A DNA stretch of 64,000 nucleotides from positions 6,386,001-6,450,000 of the forward strand of contig NC_047063.1 in NCBI RefSeq assembly GCF_902459465.1, in the 5' to 3' direction. Of this stretch, positions 9,382 to 23,700 are shown piece after piece. The stretch is from Asterias rubens. Taxonomy: Eukaryota > Echinodermata > Asteroidea > Forcipulatida > Asteriidae. The notes under the pieces were generated by a model. The model worked only from the letters and a program-made list of their open reading frames with translations. It did not search any database and was not told where the DNA came from. The first letter of the stretch is position 1. Every line of letters begins with the position of its first letter. The position numbers and the translations under genes are program-made.

Positions 9382-12300
9382 ATGGACAACTATTCGGCAA
9401 CAGGGGATCCGTTTACTAGTAGTATCATAGAGAATGCTACTACAAACAACAATGACACAAACTTGGGACGTTTTGACATTGAGATGTCAAAAGAGACTGT
9501 CATTTGGAATATCTTGTTCTACTCCATCATTGGTCCCATAGCACTCGCCGGGAATACGCTGTCTGTTTTCGTCTCTCATCGAATTCTCACATATCGGGAG
9601 AGCATTCCTGATATGATTACAGGAACCCTGGCTGCATTTGATCTACTGAACATTGTATCTGTACATACTCCAACAATCATTTCAATGGCTAACAAAAAGT
9701 GGACCGGTGGAACTTACGTTTGCTCCTACCAGTATTTCATGGCGTGGTCGTGCCTCAAAACTTCTTTCTTCATTATCTTATTACTCACAATAGATCGCTA
9801 TATCGCCTTGACCAAACCTTTCTACTACCGAGGCAAGGTGACCATTCGCAAAATGAAGATTGCCATTTTTGCCTTGGTGCTCTTTAGTTTTGGGAGTACG
9901 TCTGTTACTATAATATGGTTCTCAGACGAGATTGCCCTCTTGCCAAACTGGTACCTATGCATGAACTCATGGGGCACAGCCAGCCAGTACTACAGCTATA
10001 TTCTAGCCTTTTATGGGTTGACTTTCATTTTAGGTGTAGTAGTGTTTAATGTCTGTAATATAGGAATAGTGTATTCACTGATGAGACACAACAAGAAAAC
10101 ACAGAAGATGAGATTGCGAGTGCTATCAGAGGCCCAGGACCGACGGGAGAGGCGAGTGGCCAAGATCATTGAATCGCTGTCTGTAGTCTTCATGCTGTTT
10201 TGGATGCCTTACTTGGTAAGTATTTACTTGTAAACAACGCCAAATGTGGGCAGAGATGCCCGGCGAATGTTTGTTTCCCAAACGACATTGCAATATTTCA
10301 CCCTGCCGCTGTGATTGGCTCTTTCCGTCATATTACGTTATCTGCTCTTTTACCAAATCATTGCAATGTCGTTTGGGGAAAAGAAATTTCGCCCCCGCGC
10401 CCAATGGTTACTATATTTTAATTAGATATTGCCCAACTCACAAGGCTGAACGGCCACATTAGGTGTACACATGTAACTAAATATGGGCCTTCGACCCAAT
10501 CCGACCGTGTCACAAACGGGGTTACCCCTTGCCCTAGGTGGACTCCTTCGTTGCCGGAGTGCAGTGGCACTGACTGACGTCCTACCAGAGGGCTAGGTTA
10601 ACCCCCTTTAAGGATGGCATGTGTATCATCCACCATGTAGGAGTCTGTTTGGTAGAGCAGAATACACCACCTTCCCTGACTTTTCACGAAGACAATAATA
10701 TTGTTTAAAAGTGCCTCGCTCACAAGGGCACAAGTGTCATGTCATGACCGTGAAACGAACCCACACTCTGCTGTTGACAACACCATGAGCTTGCCGAATT
10801 ACGGTGACCTACCACTAGGCTACGACCCGCCACAGATCCCCGAGATGTTCTCATGCTTTAATAGTGCTAGTTTCCTAAAATCCTCTGAAGAATGCACGAG
10901 ATCCCAAGCACACAATGGATACACAATAGGGGACAGGCCTAGCCCTTAACGAGCACATACTTAAAAGGCTACTGCTACTTAAGCCTACTGCTATACTCAA
11001 TCATGGAGGAAGAAAATCTGGTAAGTGTACACTACTTATTGTGACCAAAAGGGGGGGGGTGCTCGTTTGGCTCACTTGTGCGTACACCCTTTCACACAGC
11101 ACTACGAAGATCATGCCAATCACCCCGAATTCAAAAAATTATAAAGTTTGGTTATCGCCGTCAGAATCCAATAATTTTGCAAAATTATTTCGAGACCTCA
11201 AATTCTAAACTTGAGGTCTCGAAATCAAATTCGTGCAAAATCACTTCTTTCTCGAAAACTGCGTTACTTCAGAGGGAGACGTTTCTCACAATGTTTTATA
11301 CTATCAACAGCTCCCCGTTGCTCGTTAACAAGAAAAGTTTTATGCTAATGACTATTTTGAGTAATTACCAATAGGGTAAAACCAAAATTAATATAATTCT
11401 TTATACCCGTTGAGAATTTAACATATTATTAAAACAGTTTGAGCTTATGTTGTTCATCGATGTTCCCCTTTGAAACGAAAGCTAAGCAAAGACACTCTCG
11501 TTCTGAGAAAACACCCGGATCGTTTTCGGATGGAGCAACAGGATATAGATGTTCCGGCCCAACTTGAGTGTTAAAATAAGGGCGTCCCAACTGTAGTTGG
11601 GACAGTAATGCAGGGTACCCTCAAGTTGGGACCAGTCCCAATTATAGTTGGGACGATTATCAAGTTGGGACGGAACATAGATACCCAAAACATCGAAGTT
11701 ATGGGATAGGGTCAGTGTTGGTCTGTTGTTTACTTTTGTCTACGCTTCGGGTTACACTTTGAACAAGGAACGTATTTTGAATTAACTGTTATTCCATTTA
11801 ATATATTTCTTTTTTAATCCTAAAAGCGGCGCAGACAATGTTAGTGTTATCTCAAGTTGCGTCAAACGTTGCGCACACTCTAACTTTCTCGGGTCAGAAT
11901 TGACTCGGATTTGGGTCCCAGGAGGCCATACCATTTCTTGGTCTGTTTGACCCGGAATCTGTGTCAATGTGTCCCAAATCCGGGTCAATTCTGACCCGGG
12001 ACTTTTAGAGTGTAAGTGGACTAACGCAGTTGCGTAAAGTTTCGTGAAATCGGCTGCCGGACCATCCCCTGTTACAAAGCACTACAAACACACTACAAAG
12101 TTTTGTAAGATTTTTGTTATACCCTGTCTTGCCGTACACGTTTTAGCCGCCATAAAGAAGGACAAATAAACATAAGTCATTTTGACAATTATGTTCTCCT
12201 TCACTTGCTCTTCCACCCGAATTTTATGGCCTTGTTTTTTGTTGGCAATATTGTTGTCACAATGGCATAATATTCTTCGCATGTAAACCAAATATAGGGA

Positions 12301-15300
12301 AAGTATACCTGAAAGCCGCATGCTCACATGTTCTCTCTTCAGAAAAAAAAATCTATTTAAATTATGGTTATAATCTGATTTTTCTGAGTGAACATGGTGG
12401 CATTTGATTAAAATGAATTGTTGACCGAGAAAATCGATGTTGATATAATAACACAGTTCCAGTAATTACTGTTTCATCATGAACTCAATCAGCAGCTTTT
12501 ATGAAATTGGGGAAAACAAACTAACCGGCTGTTTTCCCCAATTAATTTTGCACAGACATGTGTAGTCTATTAACACACAGAACATTGTCTTCTTTGCGGG
12601 AAAACATCTGCCAAAATCGGTTGGCTAAATAATGTGGCCAGATGTGACACGTTGCCTATAGGATCGGGCGAGTTGGTCTATGAAAAGCGTTTGAAACCGT
12701 TTGTTATCGAATGCATAATATATGGTTGGACAGATGTTTTAAAAGTATAATTGATCCACACAATGTCTCAAAATTGCACGGTTTTCCTTTAGTTTTGCGA
12801 ACTAACAAGGTCGGCCATAGTTGACAGTCGACAACCTAACTTACACAAATCATCAGAAAGCCCGTTCCCAGTTGCATGCTCATCAGCGAGTCATCCCAGC
12901 GCTGTTCAAATTTGAAGAATTACGTATAGCCTACTGTACCCGCTAAAGCCAATCATTAATTAGTGGGTTTCATAATGTTAAACACTGTGTACAAAGGCCT
13001 GTTTGTTTAACTGAATTAATTAGGTTACTCATCAGTTATCCAGCCGGGACGGTTGTTCGTGGTTTATCGGATTATTCACAAACTTTCTTGAACCTGTTTG
13101 TCCTTCAGTGAGGACCTAAAGCTGGGTTAAAGGCAGTGGACACTATTGGAAATTACTCAAAATAGTTGTTAGCATAAAACTTTTGTAACAAGCAATGGAG
13201 AGCTGTTGGTAGTATACAACATTGTAACGTAGTTTTCGAGAAAAAAGTAATTTTCCACTTTAATATTTGACTTTGATTTCGTGACCTCAGAACTCGATTT
13301 TGAGGTCCCGAAATCATGTATCTGAAAGCACACAACTAATTCATGTGACAAGGGTGTTTTTCTTCCATTATTATTTCGCAACTTAGGCGACCAATTGCGT
13401 TCAAATTTTCACAGGTTTGTTGTTTTGTGCATATTATGTTGAGATACACCAAGTGAGAAGACTCACATTTTTACTCATTGCATACCATACAAATCCGTGA
13501 TTCATAGATTGGTACTTATATTAGTGTTAAAGTTGTCGCCATGTTTGATTTCATAATGCACTCTTTCAAATTTCCGTTTCTTGCGTTAAAGGAGGGTCTC
13601 AGGGTTTTATTCTGGGTTTTTTCAATGTATGCGGAGTTTAATGCCAATTTGTAAACACGGTTGCAATAAAAGTCCTATAATGTGAAAGTTTCAGCAGCAA
13701 AGACTTGCCACAGTATTTACATCAAAAACGTCAAACCCATCGGCGTGCAGCGAGGTGACGGGTACCAACCGCATCTCCTGGTCACAGCATTAACATCATC
13801 AAGTTTAAAATCTTCAAAACTCACTTCAAGGCAAGTTTTGAAGATTCAAAATCTTAAACATACTTTTTATTGATTTACGCTCAATTGTTGCATTCAGACG
13901 ATATCATTTCACTTGATCATGCTTACCACCAATACCACAATTTTTTTGGAATAAATTTACGAAAACAAGAACGGGGTCGTGAATTGGTCTCAACGTTTCG
14001 ACTAGCTTGCTTTAGTCATCGTCAGGAGACTGAAAAGATAAGAGAGACGTGCAGTTAATTACGATCCTATAAGCTGAAGTAGGCCTATAGCCCCAGCCAA
14101 TTTTCTAAAAAGCAGGACAGTTCTTTTCTGAACTGAGAAGTCTCCCGAACAATCCGATCAATCTACTCCGCGGTAGTAGAATAAAGAAAGACAGTTATCT
14201 AAGAAGAAACTCTACATGGCAAGTAGATACACACATGGTGTTACCGCAAACCAAGTATTGATACCTCACCATGCAATGCCTCAAATCCTATCGGTCATTA
14301 CCAAATGGAGCAATAAACTAAATTGCTCCATGGTATGACCATGGAGGAACACCTTACAATTTCAGCGCAATAAAGCATGCTAGTTTAACATCTAAACGTT
14401 TACTGAATGTTATCATCAGCCCTTCAAGTTTACGGGCACTCTATATGAAATTCTACTCCGTATTATACGTAGATGTCGCACTTTGATTAATCAGTTCGTG
14501 AATCGAAGTCTAATGAGCGTTAATTGCACATACATAACATCAACATGGCTGGTCGCTAATGCACGCATCATCACGATGATACTCCATCTTCTGCTGCCCA
14601 ATGACAGACTAGTGTTTTCTCGTTAAGTGAACAGTGGATGAAAGCATGAACTTAACTTAGTTTGAGACTAAGTAAGTAAGGTTTGCGGTGACACCATGTT
14701 AACATATCTTTGTGAGTGTAGTGGTGGTTCTAACTAAGAAGAGTCGGTTTGTATACCGCTGGACGTTTCGGTCAGTGTGCTCTGACCGTCTTCTGGAGAA
14801 CGTTAATGTAGCTTGGTGCTGGTGAATGAGTTCCATGCTCCATGGGCTGATACACGAAACAAAATGTGTACTAAAATAAGTGAATAATGATATTGTGTTC
14901 TCTTTACAAGACAATTTCTCACCGCCACAATTAGACAGTGCCTTTAAAGGCAGTGGACACTATTCAATTGGTGATTACTCACAATATTTATTAGCATAAA
15001 ACCTTTCTTGGTGACGAGTAATGGGGAGAGGTAGATGGTATAAAACATTGTGAGAAACGGCTCCATCTGAAGTGCCATAGTTTTCGAGAGAGAAGTAATT
15101 TTCCACGAATTTGATTTCGAGACCTCAGATTTTGAACTTGAGGTCCTGAAATCAACCATCTAAACACACACAACTTCGTGTGTCAAGGGTGTTTTCTTCT
15201 TTCATTATTATCACGCAACTTTGATGACCGATTGAGCTCAAATTTTCACAGGTTAGTTACTTTATTGAGATACACCAACTGTGAAGGCTAGTCTTTGACA

Positions 15301-17757
15301 ATTACCAATAGTGTCCACTGCCTTTAATAATGTACATTTATTGAGTAAGCCTGAGTGTTGAACACAACACGAAACAGGTGAACAATACATAATTATAAAA
15401 CCACTCAATTCTGTTCCGTTGTCAATGCTGTCTTTTTGGATGAATTGTTTGGCGTTTTATATTAACATAACTCATTATTGAGTGCGCATCTTTTTTATTT
15501 AGTCACGAAGGTGAAGGATGTGGTTTTTCGGCTAAAGTCTGACTTTTAAGGGTTTTTTTGAGAAATTTTGTAGAATTTGGCCAGTTAGCTTGACATTGAT
15601 TGATACTGTACTAATTATCAGTAGTCCACTTAGTTAATCATCACTACTAGAGTCCCAATGGATAAACTTAACTATCACCAGGAACTGTACTTCAACTGGG
15701 ACGGAACACGTGTGATCGGTCGAGTTGGTCTATAAAAAGCGTTTATTTGTTATAAAATGTTATTAAAAAGATATTTTAAAAGTAGAATACAATGATCCAA
15801 CAAATTTGCCTTAAAGTCACCTGGAAGTGGTATTTTGTCAGAATAAAGCTTTTGTCACTAAACTATGTGTTTTGATGAGTGGAATATGAATTAACAGTTA
15901 ACTAAGGTTCTAAAAAATTAGTTTCCATTTTATTAACAAATTTAAAAGTAGGCCCGACCCGAGAGGGCGCTGTTCGTGACGTCAATCGAGGCGCGATATA
16001 GACCTTTCTTTTGCAACGTCAGTTTTTGCCAACCCAGATTGAAAAACTATAGAAAGCCATAAGTGCAAATCAAGAATAGATCGCTATTTTTGGTAACAAT
16101 GTAACAAAATTTGTTGATTTTGTTTAAAATAAAGCAACTTATCAAGAGAGGTATTTTATTTAATTGAAAATTTGCAGAAAATGTTGAAATTTGTTGAAAC
16201 ATCTGTGTTTACGATTGAGTGTTTTACTAACATTCGGCCGACCGTGCCAACCAAGGCGGTTTGTTTATTAACAACAGAAAGGTCTATTTGAAGAGAAAAT
16301 GAGTAGTCTGGCCCCGTACACGGTATGATGCCTACGTACAGAACTACGGTCATGGAGCAGACTGCACGCACTGTATGGCTGCTGTGCGGGCGGTCCACTC
16401 GGATTACCCAGCACGGTTTATCGCGTGCAGAGCCAACAGGTACCTCCTTCGACTTCCCACTAGATGGAAAATTGTTGGCATGTCGTCATGTTTTAGAAAA
16501 GAACTTTTCTTTTAATGGCAAAGTGTGTAGTGTATTCCGGATTCTCGAAGCACGACGGCTCGAAGTGTTTGTGCTGCACAGCGCTGGAAAATACGTCGGA
16601 TCGGACCACTTTGCAAACTGACCCCATCTTTAGTTGTTTTGCTGCATCCAGCAGCAATACACCTGGTCATTGCCGGAAAAATGCAAGATTTCTTTTTTCG
16701 AAACGCACAAACTCACGACTAGGACCTTTACGTACGTGTGTTCGATGTTCGATCGAGGCAAAGTCTGTATCGATTGACGTCACAAAAGGGGTAGCCGGAG
16801 TCACCCCAAACAACATTATCTATTTTTAAACATATAAATCGTTACAAACAATTATTTAAAAAAAATGTTTTATTGTTCATAAACATATACTCTAATGTTT
16901 GAAGAAAATTGCGTGGTTTTCCTTTTACTTTGCGAACTATATAACGGTCGGCCATTTATGGAAGTCAAACATTTGACTCCCATAAATGGCCGACCGTGGT
17001 AGTCGACGAGGTAAAAGGCAAACCCTGCAATTTCGAGGCGTGTTTGTGTGGATCATTGTATTCTACTTTGACAACACTATACCATATGCATTTTATAACA
17101 AATGTTTACGAACGCTTTTCAAAGACCAACTCGACCGATCCAAGGCAACGTGTTCCTTTAAGCTTCTCAACAGTCACTGTACACGCCCAGGTGTCCAGGT
17201 GTTTGCTGGACATTTTCAATAAATTTACAAAAAGTCATGGTTTGAAAGTTATGGGGCTTATTTTTTTCAAAAAAACATTTTGTACTTTTCCATACTGGAA
17301 TGTTTTTGAGTCCTTCTCTCTTAAAGGCACTAACACTCATTGATAACTACTCAAAATAATTGTTAGCATACAAAATTACTTTGTAATACTCAATGGGGGA
17401 GCTGTTAATAGCAAAACATTGTGAGGAACAGCTCACTAACGTAGTTTGTTTAAGAGGTTATTTCTCACTCAAATATTAAAAGACTTGGACCTAAAGCCTT
17501 AGGCTTTTGAAGGCACATACATTTGTGCAACAAAGACGCTTTTCTTTCACTATTTTCTTGCAATTTCAATGACAAATTTATGCTAACTCAATTTCACATG
17601 TTTTTATATTGTTGTTATACAATGTTGGGATACACCAATTGAGAATTCTGCAGCCGGTTGCACGAAACGCTAGGATTAAAACTATCTCGAGTTTATAGGA
17701 TTAGAGACTTTAAGCGCTTAGAGACTTTATTTTGTATTATGCGCTATATAAGAACTG

Positions 17758-17797
<40 letters not shown>

Positions 17798-20700
17798 GGA
17801 CGGATAGACGGGTGTGCGGCACCTAAATGTAGCCCGAGCCCTAGATGTAGCCCGGACCTAAATGTAGCCCCAAACTTGTACCTAGATGTAGCCCAGACCT
17901 TAATGTAGCCCCAAACATGTACCTAGATGTAGCCCAGACCTTAATGTAGCCCCAAACATGTACCTAGATGTAGCCCAGACCTAAATGTAGCCCCAAACCT
18001 TAATGTAGCCCCAAACCTTAATGTAGCCCCAAACATATACCTAGATGTAGCCCAGACCTAAATGTAGCCCCAAACATGTACCTAGATGTAGCCCAGACCT
18101 AAATGTAGCCCAAACATGTACCTAGATGTAGCCCAGACCTAAATGTAGCCCCAAACATGTACCTAGATGTAGCCCAGACCTAAATGTAGCCCCAAACCTT
18201 AATGTAGCCCCAAACCTTAATGTAGCCCCAAACATGTACCTAGATGAAGCCCGGACCGAAATATAGCCCAAAACATGTACCTATAGATGTAGCCCAGACC
18301 TAAATGTAGCCCCAAACATGTACCTAGATGTAGCCCTGACCAAATTTTAGTGCCGCACAGACGAGTACGTAACCCATTGTAACTTAGGATGAGTTCAATG
18401 TGTCTTACGTCTATGGTTACGGAACTTAACTCGTCCTAAGTCCAAGGATTAATCCTTAGTTGGGATGAGTTTGGTGAAATCGACGGCTGGTCTTTGACTG
18501 TAACTGGAACCAATGCAACGATATCCAGTTCGCATAAGATCCGTTCTTTACTTTGGCCTACACATATAATGAAGACTTATTATGCACGCTTTGTTTGACA
18601 CTACCCCGGCCTGTATTCAAAAGGTAATTAATCTCTATTCAATACGAAACATATTAACTTCAGACCTTACTTAGTGTGAAGACTTGATTTATTTCCATCA
18701 TACATTATTCAAGGAATTTGTATTGTGCACAAAAAAGCTCGAAGTGAATGGGAATGTATCCGTTACATTGTTTGTTTTCATGAATCCTGTTTGACATTTT
18801 CTTCCTCACAAGTTAAAACATTGTTAAGAACCTGTGGTGTCAATGTGTTCGCAATATCATGTGATTGAAACTGAACCCCATGCAGTTGGCCACTGATAAA
18901 TACGATAGCCATATTATTTTCAAGTTATTCTAAATTGTGGGGTATCGGGTGTTGTGTTCAAATGATTATTCATAAATTATTTCGAATCGCCCTCAAAGAA
19001 TGTTTTGTAATATTTTGTTAATAAATTGCATAAACAAAATCATTCGGGCATCGTCGTCTGAGTTGTATCTTTTAAAATTGTGAATTTTTCTCTTCGGAAT
19101 CCATGAACAGTGGTTCCCTAAAAATAATATTTCTTTCCTCGCACACAGTTGTTCGTCTCCCTCGAAATACAGGTCTGGGCCCTGACAAATTGTTCGGACC
19201 ATATGGGTTAGCAAACACTTTTAATTTTGAACGAAATACAATGACACCTAAATGATTTCGAGGGAACGAAAAAAATATGAGGGTACAAAAGAAATAGTGT
19301 TTGTTTAACCGTCTTACTTTTTCGATACCAGGGGTGGATTTCACAAAGTTAGTCCTAACTTAGGACTAGTCCTAGGCAATGCTAAGAGATAGGACCAGTC
19401 AGCATTGCCTAGGACTAGTCCTAAGTTAGGACTAGTCCTAAGTTAGGACTAGTCCTAAGTTAGGACTAGTCCTAAGTTAGGACTAGTCCTAAGTTAGAAC
19501 TACTTTTGTGAAATCCACCCCTGACCCTTTAGGCGAGTCTGTTAAAGCAACAAGTATTAAAGCAAACACGGCTAATGCATTGACTGGAAACTCCATTGTA
19601 TTTCGTTACCTTGGTAACGCTTAACAATTATTACAAACAACCGGTTGCTTGTGATCATCTGAACACTTTCAATACACCGAACAATTATTTAACAGATTCG
19701 TTTAAAAATCCTAATGACTTTGGATATAAGTCATAACAGTGTATATAAAGTCAACTCCCATTGACAAACGTATAGGCTGTACACAAAGAGTACTCAAACT
19801 GGCCATTATGGGGTATGTGACAGCCCTGTATGCTTCGTTTCTGAAATGGCAAGGGCACCAAGGCATTTTCTCCTTGGTAATTGGCACCCTTTATGAGAAA
19901 GCTTTAAATTTCTACCAGAGCATTTCAAGGACACCAATGCAATGACCAGGGTCCAGGGAGGCAATCGCTATCGTTGCCTATACGTGCAGTATCAGGCCTG
20001 CTGATTTTGGAAGAGATGGGCCACCAAAGTTGCCTGAATTTGTTTTTAGATTTAATTTATCTGAATTGAAAAAATTATAAAATGGGAAAGGTCTTTATTT
20101 CACTATGTGAAACCACAGTCGGTTGTGATTGTGTTTTTTCCGAATCTTGCACGTCATCAGCACTATTTAGTCTTGTCAAATTGGATCAATCGGAAACTAA
20201 TACTGTCACTCTGGTTATTAATGGCATAGGCCTACATCCACGGTCCAAATGAGACAGTCCATCATTTAAACTGCGTGCTTTGTCCAACCACACCGTTAAG
20301 TGACAGAGGACAGGCCTAAACAATGCATGCGTTATAAAGCTTCCCATTAATCACCTTGTAATGCGTGAAAGCCACTTCAACTGATGACGTAGATACCAAG
20401 CGAGACAGTCAAATTAAAAGCAAAGTTTGATTGAAATAGCCTCCACGTGTATTGGTCTAAGTAGTCATATACGCGTCCGGTGGGGATGTTGTCTTCCGTT
20501 GTAAACGTCTTTAGGATGTTGGGTTAATTAGCTTTAAGACACCGGTAACTATCACCAATGGCCTGATCAGAGAGAAAAAACTGATTGACCATGGCAGTAA
20601 TGAGGTTTATCATGGAGCCTGTATTGGGGGATACTTTCTCCACACTGTAAAAACAGTGTTAAGAATGTCAACACTAATTGTCTAAGCATTATTGTGTGCC

Positions 20701-23700
20701 CACCTTTTTCACATGATTGTATAACCTAAAACATAGAGTAAGGACAGAGAACATGTTAAGGTTATTGGTGTGCTTAAATGCTTCAAACCATTTGTGATTA
20801 AACACTAAACATTGTTTTTAGAATGAAGTTTTTCAGATATTTATTGAGGTTACTGGCTTATTATGAACTTTATATGGTATTTGAGGGATTGCATGGTGAC
20901 GTATCAAAATATAACTGGTTTACGGTAACACCATATGTGTGTGTCAACTTGTTAGGTAGATGTTCTTTGGAGAACTTGTCTTGCTTTATATTCAACTACT
21001 TCTGCTATACCACAGAGTAGATATGTATGTATGGAATTTATAACCAACTTGTCTTTTCTGACCGAAAGTCATCCACGACTTTGAAGAAAAGGCAAATCGT
21101 GCCATTTGTCTTAACGTAGTGCTTCGCCCCAATAACGAACAGAAAAAAGGGCAACAAGAATTCCAAAGCCAAGTTCAGTTTTGTGGCCCACTCATTTTCC
21201 AAAAGATAGAGTCTGAGTGCACCATAAAACTGCTGTCATTAAAACGACGAATTTATACTGGCATGTTCCGTTTGCCCGACTTATACTTTATTGGCAATTA
21301 TACATGGACTGCTTTCCGCTGCGGGAACATTATTTGTAGAAAACATTCACCATAAAATATAATATTTACCTAGATACCAGTAAAAGTACGAGAAAATCAT
21401 GAACGCTTTTTAAAATTAAGCCTTCTTATAACACATTTTCATGTATATGCTTTAAAAACAAATTCAAATATAGTTTTTTTTTTACATAGGAATATTGACA
21501 CATTGAACATTCATATAGATGTACACGGTGCTTTTTATTGCTTTTCATTTGGAATTATTAAATACCTACTTAAACAAAAAACGGCTTCATGTGATCATTG
21601 TGATCATATTTTAACAGTGTGTCAATAAATAAGGAAATTTAGTTCACATGATATTAAACGGATTTTAATTGAGTGAAAAACAAGTATTTTGAATACCAGG
21701 CAGTTTTGGTTCGGCGTCAACTTGACCCGGTAAAATCATGCTCAACGTACAGTAGGTAACTGGGCGATCAGTGTATATTCTTTTTCAAGGCAAATTGTCA
21801 AAATTTAATGAATGATTTATTTCTCAAGGCAAACTGTCATAAATTTAATGAATGTTTTTATTTGCAGGTATTCATCGTGCTGAACCAGTATGGCGTGTTT
21901 TACAACGAGTTAATGGAGGATTTGTCGATCCGTGTGTTATTCACAAACACTATACTCAACCCTGCTATTTATGGCTTGTTCAACAAAACTTACCGTCATG
22001 GCTACATTTACTTTGTCAGAAGGCTTCTGTACTTCGCCCTCTGTAGACTGATTAAAAAACCAAAAGGTAGGTATTCAAAACTTGCAGTCCTTAATAGTTT
22101 CATTCATACGGTGTATGGGGTTATTATTGTGCTATTGTTCCATTTTCTTAAGAATTCCTTTGTGGGGTCCAAGTCACAAAGCAATACTTTATGTGGTATT
22201 GTTCACACATCCGGGACCTTCCGTAAGTGTGTAAATGCCTGCATTATATTGCTGTTAATCATTTCGTTGTTAATTAACACATTTTTTAAATTGTGATGTG
22301 TTTGTATAGTTGCAGGGCACCTCTGAAAAACAGTGTTTCACTGAGACGTTTCCCAAGTGTAAATAAGAAAAAAAAAAAAAGTATTTACCAACTTATAATC
22401 TTCGGATTAACTTCAGCTTTGTTTAGATTTTGAAATTATGGCGTTGCTTAGCTGTACAATCTTTTCAGTTATAAAAGGTGCTATGTCCGATTTTGTGGCC
22501 GATTTGACCCGAAATTTAGCTATTTTTTATAGATCCTAGACAAGGTTTATATAAACTTTCATTTGAGAGATGTTTAATTTTTTCCCCTCTTGTGTTTGTA
22601 CTTAAACCTTTTGTCGACAGCTCAAAATTAGTTTTGAGCGACATTTGTTTTTTATAGCAAATTGAGTACAAAGTGGTTTTGTCCACGCTCTCCATAGGGA
22701 CTTTCCCCAACCGAAAAACCCTTTTGTCCTCTTTTGTTACAATAATGTCCCTGGTTTGAATGGTGTATACCCACCCACACAATACACGAAGTTACCGGTG
22801 ATAAATGATGGTTCATTATTAACATTAAAAAGAGAGTTATTGTCAGGATACCGATATTAATTCACGTCCATCGACCAACATTGTTCATGTATTGCATTTT
22901 TTTTTCCTCAAAAACTTGACGACTAATGAAGCTGAAACTTCTGCAGGTAAATTAAACTATGTTACATACATCGTCTTGCACATCAGTGAGTAGTGATTCA
23001 TGTCTTTGGCAGAACCTTGATTTACAAAAGGTATCAACACCCTTTTTATTTTAGACATGTATGCTGACGAGAGTATCTTTTTAAGACTGCCTCAACCCCT
23101 TCCACACGAGAGCAATATAGCAAGGGTCCCTTGCTTAATTGTAGCACGGCTGTACAGTTTTACAAAATGTACCTCGTGTGAAAGGACAATAATGTTTCTC
23201 TACTGTCCGAATTCTCTTGCAAAATCTTGTCAAACATTGCTACATTTTACAATCATGCTGAAATTAAGCATGGGACCCCCAGTTAAACTACTGTCGTGTG
23301 AATATACTTGACAATCTGTACTGTCTATGTGTTGTTTGTTGAAGCCGTTTTCATGATAACTAAATTTAAGCTTAAAATGTACGTGGGATGAAAATGTGTT
23401 AATCCTTACTTGATACTATAAGACTTCCAATTCGATTTCAGCAAAGTCCTTTTAATACTGATTTCAAAATTGAAACTTTAGGCTTCAGAACAAACTTAAA
23501 GACATTGGACACTATGTCAAAGACCAGTCTTCTCACTTGGTGTATCTCAACATATGCATAAAATAACAACAAACCTGTGGAAATGTAAGCTCAATTGGTC
23601 GTCGTGAGATAATAATTACAGAAAAAACACCCTTGTCACAAGAAGTAGTGTGCTTTCAGAAGGTTGATTCGAAATCAAATTCGTGGAAAATTACTTCTTT

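Larger units (their letters stand above)
17649..18487. mobile_element. Family E element split by later insertions
   Basis: The left part (CACGAAACGCTAGGATTAAA, 17649-17700) and the right part (ACTTAGGATGAGTTC... to GGTGAAATCGACGGC, about 18361-18487) are the two sides of one family E copy, by comparison with the uninterrupted copy at 38151-38320. Between them sit a retrotransposon 3' end and a minisatellite-bearing element. Confidence 0.75.

Noticed and set aside
16325..16829. Novel gene from overlapping 98- and 104-codon frames
   Set aside because: No domain, no splice context, and the frames sit inside a candidate inverted-repeat element.
21808..22296. A 162-codon frame as a separate hydrophobic protein
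   Set aside because: Its middle is receptor exon 2 with clear splice sites; the rest is intron read-through.
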